Source: Aurantiochytrium sp. KH105 (lineage: Eukaryota > Sar > Bigyra > Thraustochytrida > Thraustochytriidae). Taken from it: DNA of 64,000 bases. Each line of letters starts with the position of its first letter. Position 1 is the stretch's first letter. The translations under genes were made by a program, and so were the position numbers. Location: positions 248,001 to 312,000 of the forward strand of contig BGKB01000033.1 of assembly GCA_003116975.1 (NCBI GenBank), written 5' to 3'. Below are positions 28,226 to 36,927 of the stretch, piece after piece. The notes below the pieces were generated by a model that ran no database searches, had not been told where the DNA came from, and saw nothing but the letters and a program-made list of their open reading frames with translations.

Positions 28226-29917
28226 ATGGCCACAGAAGACGAGGTTGGCGAGGTGGTCATGCTGCAGGACAGTGCTCTCGAAGCCGTGTCCCCTTCGCGC
28301 GCTCGACAGGCACAACTGGCAGCTGATGGAGAAGAAGAAGGAGGGGAAGGAGATGCCGCGCATGGCGGTACGAACAATGATCTAGCTGGAGAAATCGACG
28401 ACAACGCCAACAACAACCAAGATGAAAACGACAACGACGACAACGAAGAGGAAGAAGAAGAGGAAGAGGAAGAGGAAGAGGAAGAGGAAGAGGAAGAGGA
28501 AGAGGAGGACGAGTACAAGGAGGACGGATCGAGTGTCGAAGAAGACGACGATCAAGACGACGGTGAAGACGAGGCGTTCAGTGACGATTCTGACTTTGAC
28601 GAAGCCCCAACAAAGAAGAAACGCAAAACTGGTGCCAAGTCCGAAATCAAGGTCAAGGACTCGGACGAGGAAGATACTGCGGCTGTGAACGTCAACGCTA
28701 AAGCAGGACGCGGACGAAGGAATGCCGCCAAAGCGTCAGCTGATCCTGGAACACCTACGCGGCAGTCACGCAGGGGAAGTGTAACTACTCCTCCCGCTCA
28801 AAACAGCGGGCGCGGTCGAGCCCGCCGTTCGTCACCTCGCTCTGGCAGCGGAAAACGGCAAAAGGTACAGGAAAGCGACGAAGAAGTCGAACAAGAAGAG
28901 GAGATGCTTGATGCAGATGCAGATGCAGATGCGGAGCCCCAAGTTGTGCCAGAGGCAAGCAGCCGTGGGAAGCTGCAAGGGTCGACGCAAATGATTGATA
29001 CCTCGCAGCTCTCGCAGGAGAGCGAGGAGTCGTCTGTCGGCAAGAGTGCCAGCAACGACATTGAGACCAAGGATCACGATGACGCAGGAAGCGACGGCAA
29101 AAAAGGTTCCGCCAATGCTAAGAATGCTGTCAAAGATGAGGACGACAAGGACGACGAAGAAGAGGAAGAGGAAGCAATGAGCGAGGACGAGGACGAAGAG
29201 GGGGGAGACGACCAGATGGAGAACCCTTTGCAAGGCGAGATTGACTCACTCGACGTCGCCTCGCGCAAGGTCTACGACTATTTGAAGCGCACGAACCGTC
29301 CTTTCAGCGTCCTCGACGTGTCCCGCGCACTTTCTTCACTCACCAAGCTGCAAGTAACCAAATCTCTTGCCAAGCTTGTGGACATGGGCATTGCCCACGC
29401 CAATGATAAAAAAGTTCACTGGCTTGAGCAGTCTGTCTTCGGGAGTACCGACGCCGCTGCTCTGGCGAAAACGACAGCAAAAGTAGAGAAGCGTGAGCAG
29501 GCTCTCCAAGGCCTCAAGCGCAAGCTCGCGGCTCTCAAGCGTGACATTTCAGATCTCGCCGCAGAGCCGGCCGACGCCGATCTTGACGCTGAGATCGAGC
29601 GACTTCGCGCGTCGATTGACGCCCAGAAATCGGAAATGGCGCAGCGAAATGCAGGCGGTGATGGTGGCGGTGAGAACAACGCCACTGCTGCCAATCTCCG
29701 GGAACGTGCCAAGGTGGGGCAGGAGACGCTTGAGAAGGAATTTAAGTTCTTCAAGGAAGCCTGGCGTCACCGGCGCGAGGTGGTCCAGAGTTGCTGCCAG
29801 GACATATTGGAGAACTCGGCCAAAAAAGTCAAAATCGAAAAGTTCTTTGAGGACATTGGCATCGAGTCCGACGCCGTCATGAAGGTCAATATCCGCGAGG
29901 TTCGTCTTCGCGACTGA
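28226..29917 (+). CDS. HOP2: HOP2/TBPIP homologous-pairing protein with long acidic extension
   Basis: The protein has 563 residues. The C-terminal ~220 residues are a typical Hop2: winged helix KVYDYLKRTNRPFSVLDVSRAL with QVTKSLAKLVDMGI, then coiled coil (VEKREQALQGLKRKLAALKRD), then the C-terminal segment KFFKEAWRHRREVVQ...FFEDIGIESD. Hop2 works with Mnd1 to help Dmc1/Rad51 find homologous DNA in meiosis. The first ~345 residues are extra: a Glu/Asp-rich run encoded by GAAGAG repeats (about 28445-28510), Ser/Arg patches and further acidic tracts. Usual Hop2 is ~220 residues, so the extension more than doubles it. It might be a chromatin-contact region or a fused disordered domain. The ATG at 28226 is in good context; a shorter product from an inner start is possible. 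Confidence 0.85.
   Translation: MATEDEVGEVVMLQDSALEAVSPSRARQAQLAADGEEEGGEGDAAHGGTNNDLAGEIDDNANNNQDENDNDDNEEEEEEEEEEEEEEEEEEEEEDEYKEDGSSVEEDDDQDDGEDEAFSDDSDFDEAPTKKKRKTGAKSEIKVKDSDEEDTAAVNVNAKAGRGRRNAAKASADPGTPTRQSRRGSVTTPPAQNSGRGRARRSSPRSGSGKRQKVQESDEEVEQEEEMLDADADADAEPQVVPEASSRGKLQGSTQMIDTSQLSQESEESSVGKSASNDIETKDHDDAGSDGKKGSANAKNAVKDEDDKDDEEEEEEAMSEDEDEEGGDDQMENPLQGEIDSLDVASRKVYDYLKRTNRPFSVLDVSRALSSLTKLQVTKSLAKLVDMGIAHANDKKVHWLEQSVFGSTDAAALAKTTAKVEKREQALQGLKRKLAALKRDISDLAAEPADADLDAEIERLRASIDAQKSEMAQRNAGGDGGGENNATAANLRERAKVGQETLEKEFKFFKEAWRHRREVVQSCCQDILENSAKKVKIEKFFEDIGIESDAVMKVNIREVRLRD
28445..28510. repeat. (GAAGAG)n coding repeat in the HOP2 extension
   Basis: Eleven or so near-perfect GAAGAG units encode poly-Glu inside the HOP2 frame. 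Length variation here would change acidic-tract length without shifting the frame. Confidence 0.85.
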
Positions 29918-30457
29918 CCTAGCCTAGCCTAGCCTTGCCTAGTCTGCCGATTCATTGTGATTTTTTCTTGCTTCAACTTCTATGTTTTCCCCAGCAACGC
30001 GCTCAAGAAGGGGAGAGTCCCACACTTGGAAGCTTGAAATGCGATTTGAAGGTTGGAACCAACAAATTGTACTCCCAATGCAAAAAAGAGAAGATGCCAT
30101 GTTTTTTTTCCGAGGGAGTGGGTGGAGGAAAAGGAAAAAGAGAATGTAGATCAGTGGATTGATGGAATCAAAGTTTGGCACCTCTCTCGCCAAAGAAGCA
30201 AGCGCGCTCAGTCATGACCATGCCCGTCGCCCGCGTGTCGCACTGCATGCCAGGAGAATTTGCATATTTCTGTCATGATCACGTGCACGAAAAGCCGTCG
30301 ATAGAAATTGGTATCGAAAATCAAGAAAACAACAAAAATGGTTGATAATTCTGTTTAGTTTATTTCATTTGCATTGCGCGCAATTTCGAGCAAAACGTGC
30401 AGCGGCGAGCGGCGAGCGGCGAGCGCCAAAAAGAAGAGGAATGAGTTAAAGGACTTG
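29918..30457. other. Convergent intergenic spacer
   Basis: The HOP2 and HEAT-repeat genes end toward each other here. CCTAG-like repeats lie just after the HOP2 stop (29917-29942), and a (GCGGCGA)n triple lies near 30402-30424. No gene is supported. Confidence 0.55.
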
Positions 30458-32632
30458 TTAGGCCAGCGTCACGAGAGGGGAACGCTCAATCGCCTGCCAC
30501 AGATTGGAACCATTGAGCAACATTTCCACTCGGCCACGGAAAATGTTGGGACCGAGGAAGCGAATCAGATGCATGACAAGGTCCGCACTCGCCGTCGCGA
30601 CGAGCTGGTTCTCATCTGCCAGTGAGCGAATCATCAGGGGCAGAAGTCCCTCCAGGTAACGCTTAAAGCCGCGCTTGCCGAGCGATTGGCTCAAAGGCAC
30701 GAGCTGCTTGAAAATGGTGACACGTAGCTCGCGCGTGGCCTGTGAGGACTCGAGCGCGCGCTGCACGGCATCCATCATCGAGGCGTCGACCTTGGAGGCA
30801 TCGTAGGCAGCAAGTTCGCGCAAGAGGTAAATTGCGCCATCCGTCTCTTCCCACGGCCGCTTCGGCCGCGAGTACCCGTGGTCCATGCATCCCACGCCAC
30901 GGCGCTTGAGCTTTGGTGCAAGGGAACCGCACGAGAACAGCTGCTGCTCCGAGTGCATGGGGTCAGCCTTTGCGCGACCCTCGCGTAGGTCAACAAGCGA
31001 GCCCGAGACAACAGAGACCGGCTGTGACTCTGCACCAGCCATGACGCGCGGCGACGATGGGCGTTCGGGTAGCGAACTTGAAGTTGACTTGGGACTGCTG
31101 CAGCCGTCGCTGCTGTCTCCGCTCCCGTGGTCGTGGTTCGCATGAGGATCTGGAGCGTGAACGCGTTCAAGCAGGCCAGGTAACTTTTCCATGATGCGCG
31201 CCACGCCCTCCTCCTGATACGCGCGAGCGGCGTTACCCAAAGCCACCGCAGAATCCTCGCGGACGGACCAAATATTATCCGAGAGGTGCGAAAACCAAAG
31301 GGTGTAGAGCTCGTCAATCTGTGGGCGCGACTCATCTGGGAAACTGCGCACAAAATCACCCGAGGCGACGCACGCCGCATCGCGCACAGGCCACGAATCA
31401 TCACGAAAGCAATCAAGCAGGGCCTTGAGTAGCTTGTCAATGTGCGGACTGAGAGCATCCCGGGGAATCTTGGTCGCGAGCTCCGAAATCGAGTGGCACG
31501 CCGCCTCGCGCACGCCGTGGTTGTCTGCGGCGGATTGGGCGCAGTAAAAGTCCACCACAGGACCGATGTGCGCGCATACGACGGCAACACCCCCTTCTCC
31601 GAACGAAAGCGTCCACGTTTCTTGCGAGTACAAACGTACACCCATGGCCAGATAGTACCTATTGAGGCACATGCGCGGAACGAGAAGGTCCATGTGGGGT
31701 GTACGCGCTTCGCTTTGCAGTCCCGTCATGAGTTTGCGCACAGCCACGGATGCGGCGTAGCGCACTTGGCTCCAGTTATCGCTCAAGCCGCGTGCAATGG
31801 CCTGCACCATGGCCTGAATCTGCTCGTCGCTCTGGCCCCCATTGCCTGCGAGAATCGCCTCCACCAAGACACCACAGAGATCGTACCCTACTTCACGCAC
31901 GTAGCGATTTTGATGCACGAGAGCGCGGTCGGATACGAGCGACAGCAAAAAGCCGTCCCGGTCGAGCGTGTGGCCATCGCGGACAAAGGCTTCGCCGTAT
32001 CCGCGCACGAGTGCCTCGAGACCGCGCATTGAGGTCTCGAGGGCTTTCCAGCCGATCGTCTCGTGAACAAGCATGGGGACTGCCGTAGATGTTTGCACAG
32101 CGAGCTCAGCTTGGGTCGTGGCGCGTTCGGACTCGTCAAGATCAAAGTTCTTGTCGACAATGTCGCAGAGCACGGATCCGAAACGAGCCCACGTTGCGGG
32201 GCCATCTCGGTGCGCGAGCGCCTCCAGCACTTTTACCACGCAGGAGCGTACGCGTGGCTCGCGGTCCTCGAGATTTGTTTGCGCGCTCTCGCTAAGAAGC
32301 TGGACGAGATTTGTCTCGCCGCCCGCTGGTTCGTTATGGCCCGCGGGCTCCTCGAGACCAAGAAGAGCGCCGCCCACCAGGAGACCCGTGGCGCGGCACT
32401 CCCACTGGTTCGCAGTTAGCAGCGTTGCAAGCGCGTCATAGGTGCTTGAAGGTTCGCACGTGCCCTGGTCGAGCGCCGCGAGGAGTGCCTCGGCAGCGTC
32501 CACCTCCGACGCGCTCGCTTCACGCCGTCGCAGCGAGCGGACGGCCGACGTGCACGACGTAAGGTCCATCGCCCTTGCGATGTGCTTGTTTCTTCGGTCT
32601 CCGCTCGCGTGTTCAGGCTCGGGTAGTCGCAC
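30458..32632 (-). CDS. HEAT-repeat protein, unknown function
   Basis: The protein has 724 residues from the first ATG; an inner ATG (MDLTSCTSAV, 22 codons later) is also possible. HEAT-type helical repeats run through most of it: VRSCVVKVLEALA, VREVGYDLCGVLV, VRYAASVAVRKLM, VREAACHSISELA, VRDAACVASGDFV, VREDSAVALGNAA, then, after a Ser-rich low-complexity insertion (residues ~490-560), GAIYLLRELAAYD and a final repeat region (KRYLEGLLPLMIRSLADENQ). Conserved phrases around RMCLNRYYLAMGVRLYSQETW are typical of one widespread but uncharacterised eukaryotic HEAT family. No enzyme domain is seen; it is probably a scaffold. Confidence 0.8.
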   Translation of the reverse strand: MRLPEPEHASGDRRNKHIARAMDLTSCTSAVRSLRRREASASEVDAAEALLAALDQGTCEPSSTYDALATLLTANQWECRATGLLVGGALLGLEEPAGHNEPAGGETNLVQLLSESAQTNLEDREPRVRSCVVKVLEALAHRDGPATWARFGSVLCDIVDKNFDLDESERATTQAELAVQTSTAVPMLVHETIGWKALETSMRGLEALVRGYGEAFVRDGHTLDRDGFLLSLVSDRALVHQNRYVREVGYDLCGVLVEAILAGNGGQSDEQIQAMVQAIARGLSDNWSQVRYAASVAVRKLMTGLQSEARTPHMDLLVPRMCLNRYYLAMGVRLYSQETWTLSFGEGGVAVVCAHIGPVVDFYCAQSAADNHGVREAACHSISELATKIPRDALSPHIDKLLKALLDCFRDDSWPVRDAACVASGDFVRSFPDESRPQIDELYTLWFSHLSDNIWSVREDSAVALGNAARAYQEEGVARIMEKLPGLLERVHAPDPHANHDHGSGDSSDGCSSPKSTSSSLPERPSSPRVMAGAESQPVSVVSGSLVDLREGRAKADPMHSEQQLFSCGSLAPKLKRRGVGCMDHGYSRPKRPWEETDGAIYLLRELAAYDASKVDASMMDAVQRALESSQATRELRVTIFKQLVPLSQSLGKRGFKRYLEGLLPLMIRSLADENQLVATASADLVMHLIRFLGPNIFRGRVEMLLNGSNLWQAIERSPLVTLA

Positions 32633-33629
32633 TTGATCGCCGTGCGACTATCCGTCCGCTGGCGCAAAGGGACTGGCCGCCTGCCCGTACTCCGCTTGCG
32701 CTGCGTCCCTCGATGATCGCAGTGGTTTGCTTTCGCTTTTGCTATTGCTTTGCTTTGTGTGTGCGGGCGTGCGTGCATGTATTCACTAGTAGCAGGGCGC
32801 CGCGAAATCGCCGTTAGGGCCTAGGAAGCCCCAAAAGACTTCATGATGCAGGGCAAGGTGCAGTCTGCGACAACGCGAAAGCAAGTATGTAGAGGCTCTC
32901 TTTCTCTCTTCTCGCGCAATCCGTACTGCCTCGTTTCTGGACTTTGCTTTTAAGAATTGCTTGATTGCGTGCATGCATGAAACTCCATCGATGCAAGTAC
33001 TATCATGCTTGATGAGCCATTCTTTGCACGTTTGCTAGCTAACGACTCGTTGTTTGTTCGATAGGCTTTCATTTTAAAAAACGAGCAGAATGACCTTACT
33101 GCGATATTCTTGTTCTTTTCCTTCATCAAACTGCGAATGCGAATGCTCTCGTCATCTCTCCAAGTAACTCTGGTTTACCGCATCTCACCATGCTTGCGAG
33201 AAGAACTACTGCAGATGCAGGGGCCCAGAAGCAAGGAGCACTTTGTCATTGTGATTGATCTCATTTCGCGTTCACAGATCACAGATTTTATGTGAAAAAT
33301 TAAAAAGAGGCAATGCGCTCGAGCGCCACCGCAACGCAACGACGCACTGGCAGACAGATCTCTCCTTGCACCCATTTCTCTTTTTTTTTTGTTTTTTGAG
33401 GGCCAATGGAAATGGCATTGGCGCCCAAATCCCAAGCTCGTCATACACTCTCGCGACACGGTGCAGAGCGACTCCGCAAGAGCGCGACGGGACTGCTCAC
33501 CCGGAAACACTCCGCCGTGATCTGCGCGCGCGCCGTCCTTAACTTGCCGCGAGACAGCGGAGGCGGAGGCGGCAAAGGACCTCCATCGTCCACCGCCCAC
33601 CATATATCCCATCCCACGCGAGCAGCACG
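32633..33629. promoter_or_regulatory. Divergent intergenic region (HEAT gene / eIF2B-gamma)
   Basis: This is about 1 kb between two divergent genes. It is AT-richer in the middle (32940-33300) and has a CATATAT motif just upstream of the eIF2B-gamma ATG. No supported gene lies inside. Confidence 0.45.
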
Positions 33630-35078
33630 ATGGCGACCCCGAGCGACGAACGCGACGCCACCGCTGGCGAGGGTCCGCAGACGGGAGCTCTTGGGAATGC
33701 GGAGTTCCAGGCGCTGATCCTGGCCGGCGGACCTGGGTCAGGGCTCTATCCCTTGACCCAGTCGAGCCCGAAAGTCCTGCTCCCGCTCGCCAACCACCCG
33801 ATGCTGTACTATCAGCTCATGGCGTTGGAAAAGGCCGGCTTTGCGGAGGTCATTGTTGCATGCACAAAGCAGCAGGAAGAGGACATTGCCAGATATGTGT
33901 CGCAAACGTATTCGGGGCAAATTCGAGTGGATCTTGTTGGGCTCAGCGAGCCGGATGGTGACGCCCCCGAGGCCGAGGCCGGCACGGCCCAGGTCCTGCG
34001 CAGAGTGCGCGACAAAATAACCAAGGACGTCTTTGTCGTCTCTGGCGATGTCGTCACGATGGCGAGCCTTCTCGATCTGGCTGACCTCCATCGCACCAAT
34101 GATGCTGCTGTGACCATGCTTTTGAAGCAACACCCCAACGTGCAGCTCAAGGAGCAACGATCCAAGCTCCGCAAAATGAACAAGCAGGTCGTTAATTATT
34201 TTGGTATTGTGCCCGAAGGCACATCTTCCAAAGGAAAAACACACGGCCGCGTTGTCCTCATGAAGAGTGCGGCGCAGGAAGACCCCGTCGGCGTGACGAA
34301 GCAGCTGTTGCGCCGCGAACCTGGGGTCAGACTGCATTCTGATCTCTTTGACGCGCACATTTATGTTCTTCGTCGCTGGGTGCTCGAGCTTCTCTGCAGC
34401 GACGGCGAGGATATTGCTAGCCGGCGCGCAAGCTCCATGGCCACCTTGCGCACAGACTTTTTCCCTTTTGTCATCAACCAGCTCCAGCCCAATGCTGCCA
34501 ATCCTGAAGTGCGCGCGCTTACTGCGCGCCTGATCGACCGAACGGGTTTCTCTGCATCCACAACTCCTTCCGATCTCGCCGACACATCCGAGTACACGGT
34601 TGGCCGCACGGCTGCTCAGCGTAGTGCAGAGAAAATCACGTGTCAGGCCCTTGTGCTCCCCGCTACAAGCGTCACGTTCCGCGCCAATACGCTTTACTCG
34701 TATGCGCTGGCGAACCATGCTCTTGCGAACCTTCCACGGGGCGCGCCAACCCCTTGGCCGCGCCCTCGAGCGGCACCCAAGTTCAAGGAAACCATTATCG
34801 GTGAGTCATCAGAAATTGATGAGACGGCCTCCATTCGCAACTGTGTTATTGGTGCACATTGCAAGATTGGGGCTGGCGTAGAGATCTCCAACACTGTCAT
34901 CATGGATCACTGCACCATTGAGGCCAACGTGTCCATTCTCAACTCCATTCTTGGAGAGCAATCCTTTGTCCCGGAGGGATGCTCGCTCACGGAGATTCAG
35001 CTCCAACACGGATGCTCCATCTCGCCTCCCGGTCTCGTTCTCAAATCTCAGGCATACACCAAGATTGACTTTAGCTAG
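33630..35078 (+). CDS. EIF2B3: Translation initiation factor eIF2B subunit gamma
   Basis: The protein has 482 residues. It has an N-terminal nucleotidyltransferase-like fold (ALILAGGPGSGLYPLTQSSPKVLLPLANHPMLYYQLMAL, given here by its parts: LAGGPGSG then SPKVLLPL) with the catalytic signature altered, as in the eIF2B gamma/epsilon subunits. The C-terminal left-handed beta-helix hexapeptides are IRNCVIGAHCKIGAGVEI, then NTVIMDHCTIEANVSI. eIF2B is the guanine-nucleotide exchange factor that reloads eIF2 with GTP; gamma is part of the catalytic gamma-epsilon pair. It could be confused with GDP-mannose or other sugar-nucleotide pyrophosphorylases, but the decayed active-site motif and length fit eIF2B-gamma better. 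Confidence 0.87.
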   Translation: MATPSDERDATAGEGPQTGALGNAEFQALILAGGPGSGLYPLTQSSPKVLLPLANHPMLYYQLMALEKAGFAEVIVACTKQQEEDIARYVSQTYSGQIRVDLVGLSEPDGDAPEAEAGTAQVLRRVRDKITKDVFVVSGDVVTMASLLDLADLHRTNDAAVTMLLKQHPNVQLKEQRSKLRKMNKQVVNYFGIVPEGTSSKGKTHGRVVLMKSAAQEDPVGVTKQLLRREPGVRLHSDLFDAHIYVLRRWVLELLCSDGEDIASRRASSMATLRTDFFPFVINQLQPNAANPEVRALTARLIDRTGFSASTTPSDLADTSEYTVGRTAAQRSAEKITCQALVLPATSVTFRANTLYSYALANHALANLPRGAPTPWPRPRAAPKFKETIIGESSEIDETASIRNCVIGAHCKIGAGVEISNTVIMDHCTIEANVSILNSILGEQSFVPEGCSLTEIQLQHGCSISPPGLVLKSQAYTKIDFS

Positions 35079-35224
35079 CAAACTCATTTTAAATTCGCCC
35101 ACACCCTGTAGTGGACTGTTCCGTCTGACTTCACTTTCATTCCACAATAGCACCTGCGATAGGCAGGACAATCACTACGATCGTAGAGATTTCATGACAC
35201 TTTTGATGAAAGGCCTATTTGTTT

Positions 35225-36307
35225 TCAACGTGAAGTCGACTTTTTCTCTTCCGTGAATAGATTACAGATCTGTCGCATTGTGATGGCTTCGAGAACTTGC
35301 CGCTCATGTGCCTCGCCGCCGTCAAGTAAACCTCGCACCGCGCCGTCTCCAAAAAGCACTGAAATACTGTATAAGAAATGAAAATCGCTCGTGCACGTCT
35401 CTTGAACGTCGCGCAGCTGCAGTGCGTCCCGGGCGCTTTGCCTTACTCGCTCAAGCAAAGCGGCTGCCGATTCGCATTGACCTCGAAATGGTCGAAAGTA
35501 CGCACGTCGCTGGGCATGTACATTGACCATGCCAAGTGGCTCCCACGGTACAGAAACGGTGTTTCCTCGCTTGCGCTGACGAGAAAAAGCTGATAATTTG
35601 CGACCCTGAATTGTGAAAGCCCTGACTCTCTTTGGTGCGCGCGTGACGAGACACAGAATATTATCATCAGAACGGCCCCTAGCCTCAAATAACGCTGCAC
35701 ATGCCACAGTTGCTGTAAATTGATGTTGGGGTGCTTTGAAGATGATGCAGCCGATCACATCGAGGCCCATTGCTCGAGCCACAGATTTTCCTCGCGCAAG
35801 ATCGCTATCCTCCAATACAAACTTTACAACGAATGCATGCGGGCCTTGCATCTTACCCACCAACAGCCCCACATCTTTTCTAGCGTTTCCTGCAAGTCTT
35901 GGCCCAAGAAATACATGCAATGCGCCGCAATCGATACTCATGTGTTCGTCTTTTTGCAAAAGTACTTTGGCATCGGGTTTTCTGGGCCACATCGGACACT
36001 CGAAGTTGGCATCATTCACATTCTTGTGATCACCATCGCCTTCGTCGTCTGTATCGTTCTCGTCTTCGTCGTCACTATGCTCGCTTCCTTTGACCTGATT
36101 GAGCAAATACACTTGAACTCCAGAGACGAGTTCGTAGCGATCCTCGAGCGGCCTTGCGCCCTGCGGATCGAGGCAGAGATCCTGATCCTTTTCCGGGACG
36201 CCGGTACGTTTGAGGACCTCCCTACGCAGAGCGCGGAGACTTCGGCTATCAAGCTCGATTCTCCGAAGACCTCGCGCCCAATGCAGGCGCACAATCGTGC
36301 CATGCAT
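35225..36307 (-). CDS. Ubiquitin-like plus MPN-like protein, NPL4-related
   Basis: The protein has 360 residues. The first ~75 residues look ubiquitin-like/UBX-like (GTIVRLHWARGLRRIEL; GVPEKDQDLCLDPQGARPL; GVQVYLLNQ). After an Asp/Glu-rich spacer (residues ~75-100), the middle resembles the MPN fold of NPL4 (MSIDCGALHVFLGPRLAG; DVGLLVGKM; ARAMGLDVIGCIIFK, like the NPL4 phrase GLRKVGWIF). NPL4 works with UFD1 and the Cdc48/p97 ATPase to extract ubiquitinated proteins. The known NPL4 zinc-finger regions are not evident and the protein is shorter than typical NPL4, so it may be a divergent relative. The identity is tentative. Confidence 0.5.
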   Translation of the reverse strand: MHGTIVRLHWARGLRRIELDSRSLRALRREVLKRTGVPEKDQDLCLDPQGARPLEDRYELVSGVQVYLLNQVKGSEHSDDEDENDTDDEGDGDHKNVNDANFECPMWPRKPDAKVLLQKDEHMSIDCGALHVFLGPRLAGNARKDVGLLVGKMQGPHAFVVKFVLEDSDLARGKSVARAMGLDVIGCIIFKAPQHQFTATVACAALFEARGRSDDNILCLVTRAPKRVRAFTIQGRKLSAFSRQRKRGNTVSVPWEPLGMVNVHAQRRAYFRPFRGQCESAAALLERVRQSARDALQLRDVQETCTSDFHFLYSISVLFGDGAVRGLLDGGEAHERQVLEAITMRQICNLFTEEKKSTSR

Positions 36308-36926
36308 CTTGGCAAATTTGCACTACTCGAGCGCCCTTTCAAAGATCCGTTACGGTACAAATTTCTAATAGCCGCCGGAGCCACCCGCACGGCGTGCCTA
36401 CTACTACCTACCGTAGAACTTTCTCTCTCACAGTCAGGTTGGTTGAGGCCGCCAGGTTTCCTTGAGTCGGAGTCGTGACTTGTATATAGTGCGGGCGTCG
36501 GTCGCAATTTGCGGGCTAAAATCCGGTGCTTCTGCAACGCTTCGAGACGAGGGGACAAGGAAAGGGAGTCGGGTCCGATGTCTCACCCTTCTTCCTGACA
36601 GGAATTCCCGGTCCAGCCACGCGGACATTGATCGTTCTGAAACGATCGATCGACGAGGAAGTTTGCACTAGGCCAGGCGTAGGCGGACCTATGGAGTAGG
36701 CGATTGAGCCTACGCGTCGTGCGACCTTTTGTTTTTGTTTAGGCCTACTGCCATCACACACCACCACTGCCAGTGCGAACGAAAAATTAACCTCGCACAT
36801 CATCCATCCTTTTGTCATGCCTAGAAACAGAGAGACAGACAAAAAGACAGACAAAAAGACAGACAGACTCCTTTCTTGGAGCAAATTACGCCTTCGCCTC
36901 AGTTGTTGGCGAGGCAGGCTCAGCTG
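36308..36926. promoter_or_regulatory. Divergent intergenic region with GACAGACAAAAA repeats and an upstream ORF
   Basis: This is the upstream region of the NPL4-like gene (minus) and the 7TM-like gene (plus). It contains a TAGGCCTA palindrome (36740-36747) and tandem ACAGACAAAAAG units (about 36830-36870). These fall inside a short upstream open frame, listed separately. Confidence 0.45.
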
Positions 36927-36927
36927 A
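36817..36927 (+). promoter_or_regulatory. Possible upstream ORF, stop overlapping the main ATG (TGATG)
   Basis: ATG 36817 opens a 36-codon frame made largely from the ACAGAC repeat. Its TGA at 36925-36927 overlaps the ATG at 36927 of the next gene by one base. Such an arrangement can couple termination to re-initiation, if the transcript starts upstream. Confidence 0.35.
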
